Positions 26,757-35,313 of a DNA stretch of 64,000 nucleotides are shown in pieces. Numbering within the stretch: position 1 is the first letter of the stretch; each line of letters begins with the position of its first letter. The position numbers and the translations under genes were made by a program. The notes below the pieces were generated by a model, which had not been told where the DNA came from, did no database searches, and was given only the letters and a program-made list of their open reading frames with translations. Location: NCBI GenBank assembly GCA_005768755.1, contig VAFL01000002.1, positions 326,472-390,471 on the forward strand. The letters run 5' to 3'. The DNA is from Paracoccus denitrificans. GTDB taxonomy: Bacteria > Pseudomonadota > Alphaproteobacteria > Rhodobacterales > Rhodobacteraceae.

Positions 26757-28733
26757 TCAGCTTTTCGGCGCGTCGCGCGTCGTGTCGGCACCCGCGCTTG
26801 ATGAAGGCCCTTGGCTATCCTCTGCGCCATCGGGTTGCGATCCCTCACCGTCGCCTTTGCGGACGGCCTTTGCCTCGGCGCGGGCCTGCTCTCGCTGTTT
26901 GGACGTTTCTTCCGCTTCGCGCCGGATTTTCTCGGCCATCTCGGGCGGCATCATCGACACGATGCGCATCCCGGCCTTGTGCGTCAGTTCTTCATCCCGG
27001 CGCAGCAGGCGCACACTTCCGTCCTGAACGACCGCAAGCGGAATCGCGCCCTCGCGTGCGCGCTGCCAGTCTTCAAGCGTATACTCCTCTGTCAGGCGCG
27101 TGGTGCGGAATATCCAGCCGTCGGCCAGCAATTCCAGATATTGCGCCAGGGTGCGTCCCCCGGAGAGCGCCTGGCCGCCCAACTGGTTGGGCAGTGCATG
27201 ACGGGCCTGATCCTCTTTCACGCGCGAGATCTGCCAGATCGAATCACGTCCGAATTCCGGTGCAAGGTCCGTCGCCACCAGAGTGTTATAGGCGTCATTA
27301 TCCGATGCCGCGAAGATCGTGGAGAAGCTGATGAACTCGACCCCGTGATCAGCCGCCTCGGACAGGATGTCACCGTAATAGGTGGGCAGCCCTTCCTCTC
27401 TGGCAGAGCGCAGCTGGCTGCGGTTCGGGTCGGTCACCAACACGTTCACGTCGGCATTGCGAAGCGCCTTTCCAAGCCCCGTCGTAAAGGTCGAGCCGCC
27501 GACGATGATCATGCCGGGCGTCTCGGACGAGGTCAGGCCCAGCTTGGTCGCCAGCGGCTTGAGCGTGAAACCGTGCAGCACGACGGTCGTCATCACCAAC
27601 ACAAAAGCCAAAGGCTGCAGGACAGCCCCATCGGCCACCCCCTCATCCACAAGACGCTGCGCGAAAATGCCGGAAATCGCCAGAAGCACGACACCGCGCG
27701 GACCTGTAAAGGCAACCAGAAGGCGCTCGTTCATGGGAATCGCGGTTCCCAGAAGCGAAAGCAGCACCGTCGCCGGGCGCACCAGCAGCACCACCGCCAG
27801 GATGAACGTCGCGGACCGCCAGTTCAGCATTTCCAGCGTCCGAAGATCAACATTGGCCGCCAACAGTATGAATACGCCGGACAAAAGAAGCGTGGTGGCC
27901 TGTTCCTTGAAACGGTAGATCTCGGAGTAGGATGGCAGGTTGGCGTTGGCGATGATCAGGCCCATGACCGTCACTGCCAACAGGCCGGATTCGTGCAGCA
28001 GCGCATCGGAAACAGCGAAGACAGCCAGGACAAGCACGAACAGCATCGGCACTTTCATGTATTCCGGCAGCAACGAGCGGCGGAATGCCGTGACCACCAG
28101 CATCGCGGCACCAAAGCCCACCAGCATGGCGAATGCGATTCCGGAAACGACTGTCCAGACAGCGTTCGCCGGGCTCAACTGCTGTTGAACGACCATGACG
28201 ACGACAAGCGCCACAACCGCAACCAGGGCCCCAAGTGCGTCGTTGACGATCGCTTCCCATTGCAGAAGCTGTGCGGGGCGATTGTGCAGCTTGGCAGCGC
28301 GCAGCAAAGGCGCGATGACGGTCGGTCCGGTCACGATCATCACACCGCCGAACACGACCGAGGTCTGCCAGCTTAGACCCGCAATATAGGTCAACGCCAG
28401 TGACGACAGAAGCCATCCCAGCGGCGCGCCCAGGATCACCAACCGGCGAACCCCCGGCGCCGCGCCTTCCAGCTGCTTGAAATTCAGCGTCAGGCCGCCT
28501 TCAAACAGGATGACCGCAACAGCAAGCGAGATCATCGGCGAAACCAGCGGACCGATATCACGCGACGGCACGAGAATTCCCGTCAACGGACCCAGGACCA
28601 GCCCCGCAAGCAACATCATCACGATACCCGGCAATCGGAATCGCCAGGCAAGCCATTGCGCGCCCACGCCAACGACGCCGACAAGCGCAAAAGCCTCGAC
28701 CGGGGTAAGGCCGCCTTCGGGGGAAACTGTCAT
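26757..28733 (-). CDS. Cation:proton antiporter (CPA type) with TrkA-N domain
   Basis: 658 residues. The N-terminal ~400 form a 12-helix Na+/H+ exchanger domain: VGAQWLAWRFRLPGIVMMLLAG, GGLTLNF, and NDALGALVAVVAL with the transport-critical Asp. TGPRGVVLLAISGIFAQRL is typical of the CPA1/NhaP type. A cytoplasmic TrkA-N/RCK nucleotide-binding region follows (MIIVGGSTFTTGLGKALRNADVNVLVTD), then a Lys/Glu-rich disordered tail ending DAPKS. It exchanges K+ or Na+ for H+, probably gated by nucleotide. AAGGATG is upstream of the chosen ATG. Confidence 0.93.
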   Translation of the reverse strand: MTVSPEGGLTPVEAFALVGVVGVGAQWLAWRFRLPGIVMMLLAGLVLGPLTGILVPSRDIGPLVSPMISLAVAVILFEGGLTLNFKQLEGAAPGVRRLVILGAPLGWLLSSLALTYIAGLSWQTSVVFGGVMIVTGPTVIAPLLRAAKLHNRPAQLLQWEAIVNDALGALVAVVALVVVMVVQQQLSPANAVWTVVSGIAFAMLVGFGAAMLVVTAFRRSLLPEYMKVPMLFVLVLAVFAVSDALLHESGLLAVTVMGLIIANANLPSYSEIYRFKEQATTLLLSGVFILLAANVDLRTLEMLNWRSATFILAVVLLVRPATVLLSLLGTAIPMNERLLVAFTGPRGVVLLAISGIFAQRLVDEGVADGAVLQPLAFVLVMTTVVLHGFTLKPLATKLGLTSSETPGMIIVGGSTFTTGLGKALRNADVNVLVTDPNRSQLRSAREEGLPTYYGDILSEAADHGVEFISFSTIFAASDNDAYNTLVATDLAPEFGRDSIWQISRVKEDQARHALPNQLGGQALSGGRTLAQYLELLADGWIFRTTRLTEEYTLEDWQRAREGAIPLAVVQDGSVRLLRRDEELTHKAGMRIVSMMPPEMAEKIRREAEETSKQREQARAEAKAVRKGDGEGSQPDGAEDSQGPSSSAGADTTRDAPKS

Positions 28734-28943
28734 GTCACATCCTTCAACCAATCACCTGCAAACAGGTACCAATATGATTCTGTTCCGCAACCTTTTGCGC
28801 AGTCGGCGATTTTCTTGATAAGATTGACGAGTAAGCCTTATTCGGCTAGGGCAATTCGCGTTCGCATCCGGCGAACGAACGAGGGGCGTGGAACGGCGTC
28901 CCATTTTTTTCATCTGCGCAACATGCGCGGCAAATGGACGCAA

Positions 28944-31085
28944 ATGACCAAATTTTCTGATCTGAAGCTCGACCCCAAGGTCCTCAAGGCTGTCGCCGAA
29001 GCCGGTTATGACAACCCGACACCGATTCAGGCGGGTGCCATTCCGCCCGCGCTGGAAGGCCGCGATGTGTTGGGCATCGCCCAGACCGGCACGGGAAAGA
29101 CCGCCAGCTTCACACTGCCGATGATCACGCGCCTGTCTCGCGGCCGCGCGCGGGCGCGCATGCCGCGCAGTCTGGTGCTGTGTCCGACGCGTGAACTGGC
29201 CGCACAGGTGGCCGAGAACTTTGACATTTATGCGAAATATACCCGCCTGACCAAGGCACTGCTGATTGGCGGCGTCAGCTTTGGCGAACAGGACAAGCTG
29301 ATCGACCGCGGCGTCGACGTGCTGATCGCCACGCCCGGCCGCCTTCTGGATCATTTCGAACGCGGCAAGCTGCTGCTGACCGGCGTCGAGGTGATGGTCG
29401 TGGACGAGGCCGACCGGATGCTGGATATGGGCTTCATTCCCGACATCGAACGCATCTTCCAGCTGACACCGTTCACCCGTCAGACGCTGTTCTTCAGCGC
29501 CACGATGGCCCCCGAGATCGAGCGGATCACCAACACCTTCCTGCACACGCCGGAACGGATCGAGGTTGCCCGTCAGGCCACGACCTCGGAAACGATCACC
29601 CAAAAGCTGGTTGAGATCACGCCGACCCGCAAGGACCAGACCGCCAAGCAAAAACGCGAACTGCTGCGCGCTCTGATCGAATCAGAAGGCGATGCGTTGA
29701 AGAACGCGATCATCTTCTGCAACCGCAAGACTGAAGTAGATATCGTCGCCAAGTCATTGAAAGCGCACGGACTTGATGCCGCACCGATCCATGGCGACCT
29801 GGACCAGTCGCAGCGGATGCGGACACTTGATGCCTTTCGCGACGGGTCTCTTCGCTTCCTTGTGGCGTCAGACGTCGCGGCGCGTGGTCTGGACATTCCG
29901 GCCGTTAGCCATGTCTTCAATTTCGACCTTCCCAGCCATGCCGAGGATTACGTCCACCGCATCGGACGCACTGGTCGCGCAGGACGTCAGGGCACGGCCT
30001 ATTCCATCGCCACACCGGCGGATGAGAAATATCTGACGGCAATCGAACATCTGGTGAAGCATGCCCTGCCCCGGGCCGACGCACCGGAAGGCTTTGCCAT
30101 TTCGGAACAGGCCAGATCAGCGCCGCGCGATAGTGGCCGCGATGGTGGCCGTGATGGTGGTCGGGGCAGCAGTCGATCACGCTCTCGCTCTCGGCGCGAC
30201 GACCGCCGTGAGGAACCGGCCCAGAATTCCGTCGCGCCTGACGAAGGACAAACCGACAGCGCGCCGGTCGCGTCGCAGTCGCCGCAGCAGAATGCGCGCA
30301 GCGAAGGTCGGGGAACCCGGTCCAACAATGAACGCAATGAAGGCCGCAACGATCAGCGCGGCGATGGCCGCGGCGATCGCACGGACGGGCGTGGTGAACA
30401 GCGCGGGGATCGCCGTAATGACCGCCGCCATGGCGACAACCGCGACGGCGGGCGCCAGGTCCAGGGCATGGGCGACCATGTCCCCGATTTCCTAAAGCAA
30501 AGCTTCGCCGAAGCACTTGCTGCGACAGATGCCGTGATGGAACAGAACGACGCAGCCGAGGCCGCAAGACAGGCCGAGAAGCAGCGTGCGGACGAAAAGC
30601 GGGCCCAGGACAAACAGGCAGAGGAAGATCGCAAGGCCCAGGCCGCAGCCGATGGCAATACAGCGGCGGACGTGGCCGACCCCGCAGCGCAGACCGATCC
30701 TGCTGCCGAGCCGGCAGAGACGCAGCCTGTCGAGGCGCCGAAGCCCGTGCGCCGCAGGCGCAGCAAAAAGGCGATCGAGGCCGAAAAGGCGGCGTCCGCC
30801 GCTGAACCGGAAAAGGCTGAAACGGTGGACGGTGCTGCTGCTGGCGAGGCCGCCTCCGGCGAAAGCACGACCGCAGAAAAGCCGAAGGCGACACGCCGTC
30901 GCGCGCCGCGAAAAACCCCTGCAAAGGCTGCGCCGGCAGAGGCGACTGCCGAGGCTTCCGCAGAATCGAAAGCTGGCGATACGGCCGCCACAGATGCACC
31001 CCCCAAGCCGAAGCGTCGCAGCCGCAAAGCCGCCCCCGTTGATCCGGTTGATCCGGTTGCCCCCTCGGACAGCACCGAAGGCTGA
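28944..31085 (+). CDS. DEAD-box ATP-dependent RNA helicase with long disordered tail
   Basis: 713 residues. Residues 1-~390 are a complete helicase core: Q motif NPTPIQAGAIPPAL, motif I AQTGTGKT, Ia PTRELAAQ, II DEAD, III SAT, V ARGLDIP and VI HRIGRTGRAG. The remaining ~320 residues are low complexity: an Arg/Gly/Asp-rich part with RGG- and SR-like runs (DGGRDGGRGSSRSRSRSRR), then Ala/Glu/Lys-rich segments and Arg-rich KPVRRRRSKKA blocks. The start MTKFSDLKL matches relatives; the next upstream ATG is 28923. Likely an RhlE-type helicase in ribosome assembly or cold-dependent RNA turnover. Confidence 0.93.
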   Translation: MTKFSDLKLDPKVLKAVAEAGYDNPTPIQAGAIPPALEGRDVLGIAQTGTGKTASFTLPMITRLSRGRARARMPRSLVLCPTRELAAQVAENFDIYAKYTRLTKALLIGGVSFGEQDKLIDRGVDVLIATPGRLLDHFERGKLLLTGVEVMVVDEADRMLDMGFIPDIERIFQLTPFTRQTLFFSATMAPEIERITNTFLHTPERIEVARQATTSETITQKLVEITPTRKDQTAKQKRELLRALIESEGDALKNAIIFCNRKTEVDIVAKSLKAHGLDAAPIHGDLDQSQRMRTLDAFRDGSLRFLVASDVAARGLDIPAVSHVFNFDLPSHAEDYVHRIGRTGRAGRQGTAYSIATPADEKYLTAIEHLVKHALPRADAPEGFAISEQARSAPRDSGRDGGRDGGRGSSRSRSRSRRDDRREEPAQNSVAPDEGQTDSAPVASQSPQQNARSEGRGTRSNNERNEGRNDQRGDGRGDRTDGRGEQRGDRRNDRRHGDNRDGGRQVQGMGDHVPDFLKQSFAEALAATDAVMEQNDAAEAARQAEKQRADEKRAQDKQAEEDRKAQAAADGNTAADVADPAAQTDPAAEPAETQPVEAPKPVRRRRSKKAIEAEKAASAAEPEKAETVDGAAAGEAASGESTTAEKPKATRRRAPRKTPAKAAPAEATAEASAESKAGDTAATDAPPKPKRRSRKAAPVDPVDPVAPSDSTEG

Positions 31086-31092
31086 CCAGCCA

Positions 31093-32640
31093 ATGGCGTC
31101 CCTCCGCACCGACTGGCCCGCAAGATGGGGCCGTGGATGGCGTGGGATGGTCCTGGATCTTCTGCTGGGCATGGCCGCCGCGCTTGGTCAGGCACCCTGG
31201 GGGATGTGGCCGGTCAGCCTGCTGGCCCTGACGGTCATCATCTGGCGCGTGGCCACCGCACCCGGCCGAAATGTCTGGCCCGCGCTTTTCGCAGGCACCG
31301 GATATTTCGTCGTTGCACTCAGTTGGATAGTTGAGCCGTTTTTCGTGCAGCCCGAGATTTACGGCTGGATGGCCCCCTTCGCGCTGCTGTTCATGGCCGT
31401 CGGCGGTGGCCTTTTCTGGGCCGTTCCGGGATGGCTCTGCGGCAGGATCGCGGGCAAGGGAACGCGGGCCGGGCTGGCTTTCGCTGCCGGTCTGGTTTTG
31501 TCCGACTGGCTGCGCGGCTGGATCTTTACCGGAATGCCCTGGGCGCTGCTTGGTCACATCTGGATCGACACACCCGTGGCCCAGTCGGCTGCCTTTATCG
31601 GACCAGTCGGTCTTTCGGCCCTGACAATCACCGCCGCCACATTGCCATTGGCCTTTGCGGGCGGTGCGGCGCCGGCGTTGCGCGGCGTGTGGCCGGGCGC
31701 TGTCCTGTCCGTTCTGCTGATCGCCACGCCCTGGGTCGGCGGATTGAACAGGCTGGACACACCTGTTCAGTCGCGCGGGATTACCCTGCGCCTTGTTCAG
31801 CCCAATGCCGAACAGGCACTGAAATGGGACCCCGAATGGGCGATGATCTTCTGGCAGCGACTGTTGGATGAAAGCGCCACCCCCACAGATGGGCCCCGGC
31901 CCGACGCCGTGATCTGGCCCGAAACGGCTGTCAGCTTTCCGCTGAATGTTGCAGGTGAGGCGCTGCCGGTCCTGAGCGAGGCCGCCGGCACGACCGTGCT
32001 GATGGGCATACAGCGCGATGACGATGCACGGTACTATAATTCCCTGATCGAGGTCACCCGCGGCGGCGAGGTGGCGCAGATTTATGACAAGTTTCACCTC
32101 GTTCCGTTCGGGGAATACATTCCATGGGGTGATCAGATGGCGCGGATTGGCATACGCGCGTTCGCGGCCCAGCTTGGGAACGGTTATTCGGCCGGAACCG
32201 GCCCCCAGATCATGCAGGCGACCGACCTGCCGCCTTTTCAGCCGCTGATCTGCTACGAGGCGATCTTTCCCCAACATCTACGTGCGGTAGAGGGCGCAGA
32301 ATGGTTGCTGCAAGCGACCAATGACGCATGGTTCGGCACACGGTCGGGTCCGTATCAGCACCTCGCTCAGGCACGGTTGCGCGCGATCGAATCGGGCCTG
32401 CCGCTTATGCGGGCGGCCAATACCGGCATCACCGCCGCGATTGATCCACTGGGTCGTGTCACGGCCAGCCTTCCACTGGGCGTGGTCGGGCATATCGACG
32501 CGTCGCTGCCTGAACCCCTTCCAAAGACGTTCTGGACGAAGGTCGGGCCGTGGCCCACGGTGCTGGCCGCGCTTCTGGTCATCGCGGCCGTCATTATGAC
32601 GCCTTGGCAAAACAGAACGGTGCCAGGTCGGCCGCTGTAA
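31093..32640 (+). CDS. lnt: Apolipoprotein N-acyltransferase
   Basis: 515 residues. Six to seven N-terminal helices precede a periplasmic nitrilase-fold domain with the Glu-Lys-Cys triad: Glu in WPETAVSFPL, Lys in YDKFHLVPFGEYIPW and Cys in LICYEAIFP. NDAWFGTRSGPYQHLAQARLRAIE is the family signature, and a last helix anchors the C-terminus. It adds the third acyl chain to the N-terminal Cys of lipoproteins. The gene starts 7 bp after the helicase stop and is probably in the same operon. Full length. Confidence 0.97.
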   Translation: MASLRTDWPARWGRGWRGMVLDLLLGMAAALGQAPWGMWPVSLLALTVIIWRVATAPGRNVWPALFAGTGYFVVALSWIVEPFFVQPEIYGWMAPFALLFMAVGGGLFWAVPGWLCGRIAGKGTRAGLAFAAGLVLSDWLRGWIFTGMPWALLGHIWIDTPVAQSAAFIGPVGLSALTITAATLPLAFAGGAAPALRGVWPGAVLSVLLIATPWVGGLNRLDTPVQSRGITLRLVQPNAEQALKWDPEWAMIFWQRLLDESATPTDGPRPDAVIWPETAVSFPLNVAGEALPVLSEAAGTTVLMGIQRDDDARYYNSLIEVTRGGEVAQIYDKFHLVPFGEYIPWGDQMARIGIRAFAAQLGNGYSAGTGPQIMQATDLPPFQPLICYEAIFPQHLRAVEGAEWLLQATNDAWFGTRSGPYQHLAQARLRAIESGLPLMRAANTGITAAIDPLGRVTASLPLGVVGHIDASLPEPLPKTFWTKVGPWPTVLAALLVIAAVIMTPWQNRTVPGRPL

Positions 32641-32716
32641 GCGGCAGGCTGTGCGAATGTCCCGGACGATGGGCGGAACCCGCAGGGAACGACCAGCAAA
32701 TACGGTCGAAAGAAAG

Positions 32717-32750
32717 AAAAACGGCGTCGCAAGTTGCGACGCCGTTTTTT
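32717..32750. terminator. Bidirectional terminator between lnt and rpmG
   Basis: AAAAACGGCGTCGC (32717-32730) and GCGACGCCGTTTTT (32736-32749) form a perfect 14-bp stem with a 5-base AAGTT loop. T-runs are present on both strands, and the hairpin lies between convergent genes. Confidence 0.93.
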
Positions 32751-32799
32751 CTCCGGTGGAAGTCGGCCCGCGCCTGAAACAGGCGACCGCGCAAGATCC

Positions 32800-32967
32800 T
32801 TACTTGATCTTGCCTTCCTTGTATTCGACATGCTTGCGCACAACCGGGTCGTATTTGTTGACCGTCATCTTTTCGGTCATCGTGCGGGCGTTCTTCTTGG
32901 TGACATAGAAATGCCCGGTCCCGGCCGTCGAGTTCAGACGGATCTTGATCGTCGTCGGCTTCGCCAT
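32800..32967 (-). CDS. rpmG: 50S ribosomal protein L33
   Basis: 55 residues, [20 protein letters not shown] through [29 protein letters not shown]. This is the Cys-free (zinc-independent) L33 type usual in proteobacteria. The start is fixed by the conserved N-terminus. It stands alone on the minus strand, ended by the strong shared terminator 50 bp downstream. A Gly/Ala-rich codable stretch upstream of the ATG is not part of the protein. Confidence 0.97.
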
Positions 32968-33050
32968 TGCTCTTGCTCCTGCTGCGGCGGCGCCAAAGGA
33001 CCACCGCGAAAATTCATAGAAGCCGCCTTGTAGCGTTGCAGACGCCGGTG

Positions 33051-33728
33051 TCAACCGGAAAACAGCGCGTGAAACTTCGTTTCTCCTGCAGGCGTAAAGC
33101 GGATCGCGCGGCTGTCCTTGTCACGAACAGCCCAGTTCAGCGCGACCAACCTTGCAAGGATGGCCCGGCCCAACCGGCCCGCCAGATGAGAGCGCCGCTC
33201 GCTCCAATCCAGACATTCCAGGCAACGGGGCGCACGACTGTTGGCGGCCAGGGTGTCCTGCAGGAAATCGGTCATGAAGGCATGGCCATTGCTGGTCAGG
33301 TCGATGTCATCGCCGTCGCGCGTCAGGTATCCGCGGGCAAGCAGGGCGTCAAACATCTGCGTTCCCATCTCGCCCGCCAGATGATCGTAACACACCCGCG
33401 CGCGTCGCAGATGGTGGTCGCGGGGGCCCGTCCGCATGCGCAGATGACCGGTCGTCGCCGCAAGCCCCATCAGCGTTTCCAGCGTCGCCGCAACCTGCGG
33501 CGAGGCAAGTTCTGCATAGCGGTGGCGACCCTGCTTGCGCTGCCGGATCAGCCCACCTTCGGTAAGACGCGCGATATGCGTGCTGGCCGTCTGTGGCGTC
33601 ACCCCCGCCAGATAGGCAAGTTCGGTCGCAGTGAGCGCCCGCCCTTCCATCAGCGCGGTAAGCATATTGGCCCGCGCCGGATCGCCGATCAGCGCGGCCA
33701 CGCGGGCTATGTCAGGTCCTTCCTTCAT
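33051..33728 (-). CDS. ArsR-family winged-helix transcriptional regulator, two-domain type
   Basis: 225 residues. The N-terminal winged helix ([54 protein letters not shown]) is ArsR-type, while no paired metal-binding cysteines appear in the usual alpha3 position. The C-terminal half contains [22 protein letters not shown] and [19 protein letters not shown], a region found in a subgroup of larger ArsR regulators, with cysteines that could sense redox or metal. It is divergent from the NIPSNAP operon (68 bp between starts) and so probably represses it and itself. Confidence 0.9.
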
Positions 33729-33796
33729 CCTTCGATCCTAATCGTAACGTCGGCAGCGCGCAATCCGCTACCTTTGTCCATCAGAAGGAGATTTTT

Positions 33797-34120
33797 ATGC
33801 TGACCTGCATCATCCGCTATCAGATCGATCCGACCAAGAAAGCGCATTTCGAACAATATGCCCGAAACTGGGGACAGGCCATTCCGCGCAATGGCGCCGA
33901 TCTTGTCGGCTATTTCGCCCCGCATGAGGGATCGTCGACACTGGCCTATGGCATTTACCACATTGAAAGCCTTGCCGCTTACGAGGCCTATCGTCAGCGT
34001 CTTATGAATGATCCGCTGGGACGCGAGAACTATGAATTTGCGCTGAAGGAAAAATTCCTGCTACGTGAGGACAGAACCTTCCTGAAGCGCGCATCGGCAC
34101 CCCACGGAGCAGGCGCATGA
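33797..34120 (+). CDS. NIPSNAP family protein
   Basis: 107 residues: MLTCIIRYQIDPTKKAHFEQ YARNWGQAIPR, SSTLAYGIYHIESLAAYEAYR, then RTFLKR near the end, giving the ferredoxin-like dimeric alpha/beta barrel fold. NIPSNAP proteins are related to antibiotic-biosynthesis monooxygenases; enzymatic role mostly unproven. AAGGAG precedes the ATG. It is the first gene of a three-gene unit controlled, by position, by the divergent ArsR-type regulator. It overlaps the next gene by 4 bp. Confidence 0.88.
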   Translation: MLTCIIRYQIDPTKKAHFEQYARNWGQAIPRNGADLVGYFAPHEGSSTLAYGIYHIESLAAYEAYRQRLMNDPLGRENYEFALKEKFLLREDRTFLKRASAPHGAGA

Positions 34121-34455
34121 TCGCCGTCATTTTCGAAGTCGAACCGGCCCGGCCGGATCGCTATCTTGATATCGCCGCGGCACTGAAACCGGAGTTGGAA
34201 CAGATCCCCGGCTTCATCTCGGTCGAGCGGTTCGAAAGCCTGACCCAACCCGGCCGCTATCTGTCGCTTTCCTTTTTCGAGGATGAGGCGGCGGTGATGG
34301 CATGGCGCAACACTGCATCCCACCGCGCCGCGCAGGCCGAAGGGCGTCGCGGCGTGTTTGCCGACTACAGGCTGCGGGTGGCGCATGTCTTGCGCGATTA
34401 TGGCATGACGCGACGTGAAGAAGCGCCGGCCGACAGCCTGGCCAGCCATGGCTGA
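34117..34455 (+). CDS. Antibiotic biosynthesis monooxygenase (ABM) domain protein
   Basis: 112 residues with the ABM fold: FEVEPARPDRYLDIAAALKPELEQIPGFISVERFES, RYLSLSFFEDEAAVMAWRNTASHRAAQAEGRR and ADYRLRVAHVLRDYG. The W-R...H segment fits the small dimeric oxygenase/heme-degrading-like group, but no heme-specific residues can be assigned. Start and stop overlap both neighbours (ATGA with NIPSNAP; 8-bp overlap with the next gene), so the three genes are tightly coupled. Confidence 0.88.
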   Translation: MIAVIFEVEPARPDRYLDIAAALKPELEQIPGFISVERFESLTQPGRYLSLSFFEDEAAVMAWRNTASHRAAQAEGRRGVFADYRLRVAHVLRDYGMTRREEAPADSLASHG

Positions 34456-34825
34456 GAAGGTCGAGCGTCTTGTAGGCGACGGCTGGGAACTTGGCGTGTT
34501 TCGCCAACAAGGAAAGCTTGTTCTGGGCGTTCCCGTCGAATCCGGATTTAAGAACTTCGGTTTCGAGTTCGAGATCGGGCCGCAGGACCTGGCCGTGCTG
34601 AAGCGCGACGCGCATCGCCGCAAGGCGCTGGATCTGATCCTGCACGACGTTCTGCAGCCCCGCCTGACCTGCGGCGATCACGGTGGAACCGCGTCCGAGG
34701 TTCTTCCGATCATTGCCACAGTCCTGCATGGCACCGCTGATCAGCTCGAACAGGCGATCAGCAGCGCGGCCAATCCCGGCTATATCCGCCAGAAGCTGCG
34801 CGAGGCTGGCTTGACGGATCGGTAA
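34448..34825 (+). CDS. Hypothetical protein, 125 aa, third gene of the NIPSNAP/ABM operon
   Basis: Not recognised. The product starts MAEKVERLVGDGWELGVFRQ, has two or three beta strands (KLVLGVPVESGF, FGFEFEIGPQDLAVLKRD), then an all-helical second half (HRRKALDLILHDVLQPRL, EVLPIIATVLHGTADQLEQA, YIRQKLREAGL). There is no signal peptide or membrane segment. The strand-then-helix pattern resembles small immunity or adaptor proteins, but this is weak. It overlaps the ABM gene by 8 bp, and its stop lies only 5 bp from the 3' end of convergent rnpB. Confidence 0.7.
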   Translation: MAEKVERLVGDGWELGVFRQQGKLVLGVPVESGFKNFGFEFEIGPQDLAVLKRDAHRRKALDLILHDVLQPRLTCGDHGGTASEVLPIIATVLHGTADQLEQAISSAANPGYIRQKLREAGLTDR

Positions 34826-34830
34826 GATAA

Positions 34831-35198
34831 CACGCGGATGGCCTGTAAGCCGGATTTTGTCCAAGGGTCGCCCCTCTGGATGACCATTCCTCTGCGCAGC
34901 GCATTACTGCGTGCGTCAAGCTGCCAACCCGGACCCCTGGCGCAAGGCAGCGCTGCCGTTACCGGCACGAGGTCCCTATTCGGCATTGCTCCCGGTGGGG
35001 CTTGCCATGCGGGCTGTGTTGCCACCGCCCCGGTGGGCCCTTACCCCACCGTTTCACCCTTACCCATGCGGACATGGGCGGTCTGTTCTCTGTGGCGCTT
35101 TCCCTGGGGTTGCCCCCGCCGGGCGTTACCCGGCACCGTCACCTTATGGAGTCCGGACTTTCCTCGACTTTCGCCGCGGTCATCCGGCCATCCGCGTG
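34831..35198 (-). ncRNA. rnpB: RNase P RNA (type A)
   Basis: The minus strand has all the conserved type-A pieces in order: P1 5' strand CGCGGATGGCC, CRI-like GAGGAAAGTCCGGACTCC, ACAGAGAACAGACCGCC, the P4-side segment GGTAAGGGTGAAACGGTG, AGAGGAATGGTCATCC and the 3' end ACAAAATCCGGCTTACAGG followed by GGCCATCCGCG, which closes P1 perfectly. Length ~368 nt, near the usual 370-400. It is the catalytic subunit of tRNA 5' maturation. Exact ends may differ by a few bases. Confidence 0.96.
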
Positions 35199-35268
35199 AA
35201 CGGCATATGAAGTGTCCGTGTCGCCCGGTCAAGGCGGCGCAGGACACAAATGCGACCGGAAAGAACAA

Positions 35269-35290
35269 GGCCGCGCAGTTCTGCGCGGCC
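35269..35290 (-). terminator. Terminator downstream of the TonB-dependent receptor gene
   Basis: A perfect 10-bp stem, GGCCGCGCAG / CTGCGCGGCC, with a 2-base apex (effective tetraloop) lies 24 bp beyond the receptor stop on the minus strand and is followed by TTGTTCTTT. It separates the receptor gene from rnpB. Confidence 0.8.
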
Positions 35291-35313
35291 CTCGACGTGA
35301 AAGGTCAGAACGC

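Noticed and set aside
29917..32277. 786-codon open frame antisense to the helicase and lnt genes
   Set aside because: It spans two well-supported genes and part of a low-complexity tail; the translation is Pro/Arg/His/Cys-rich without motifs.
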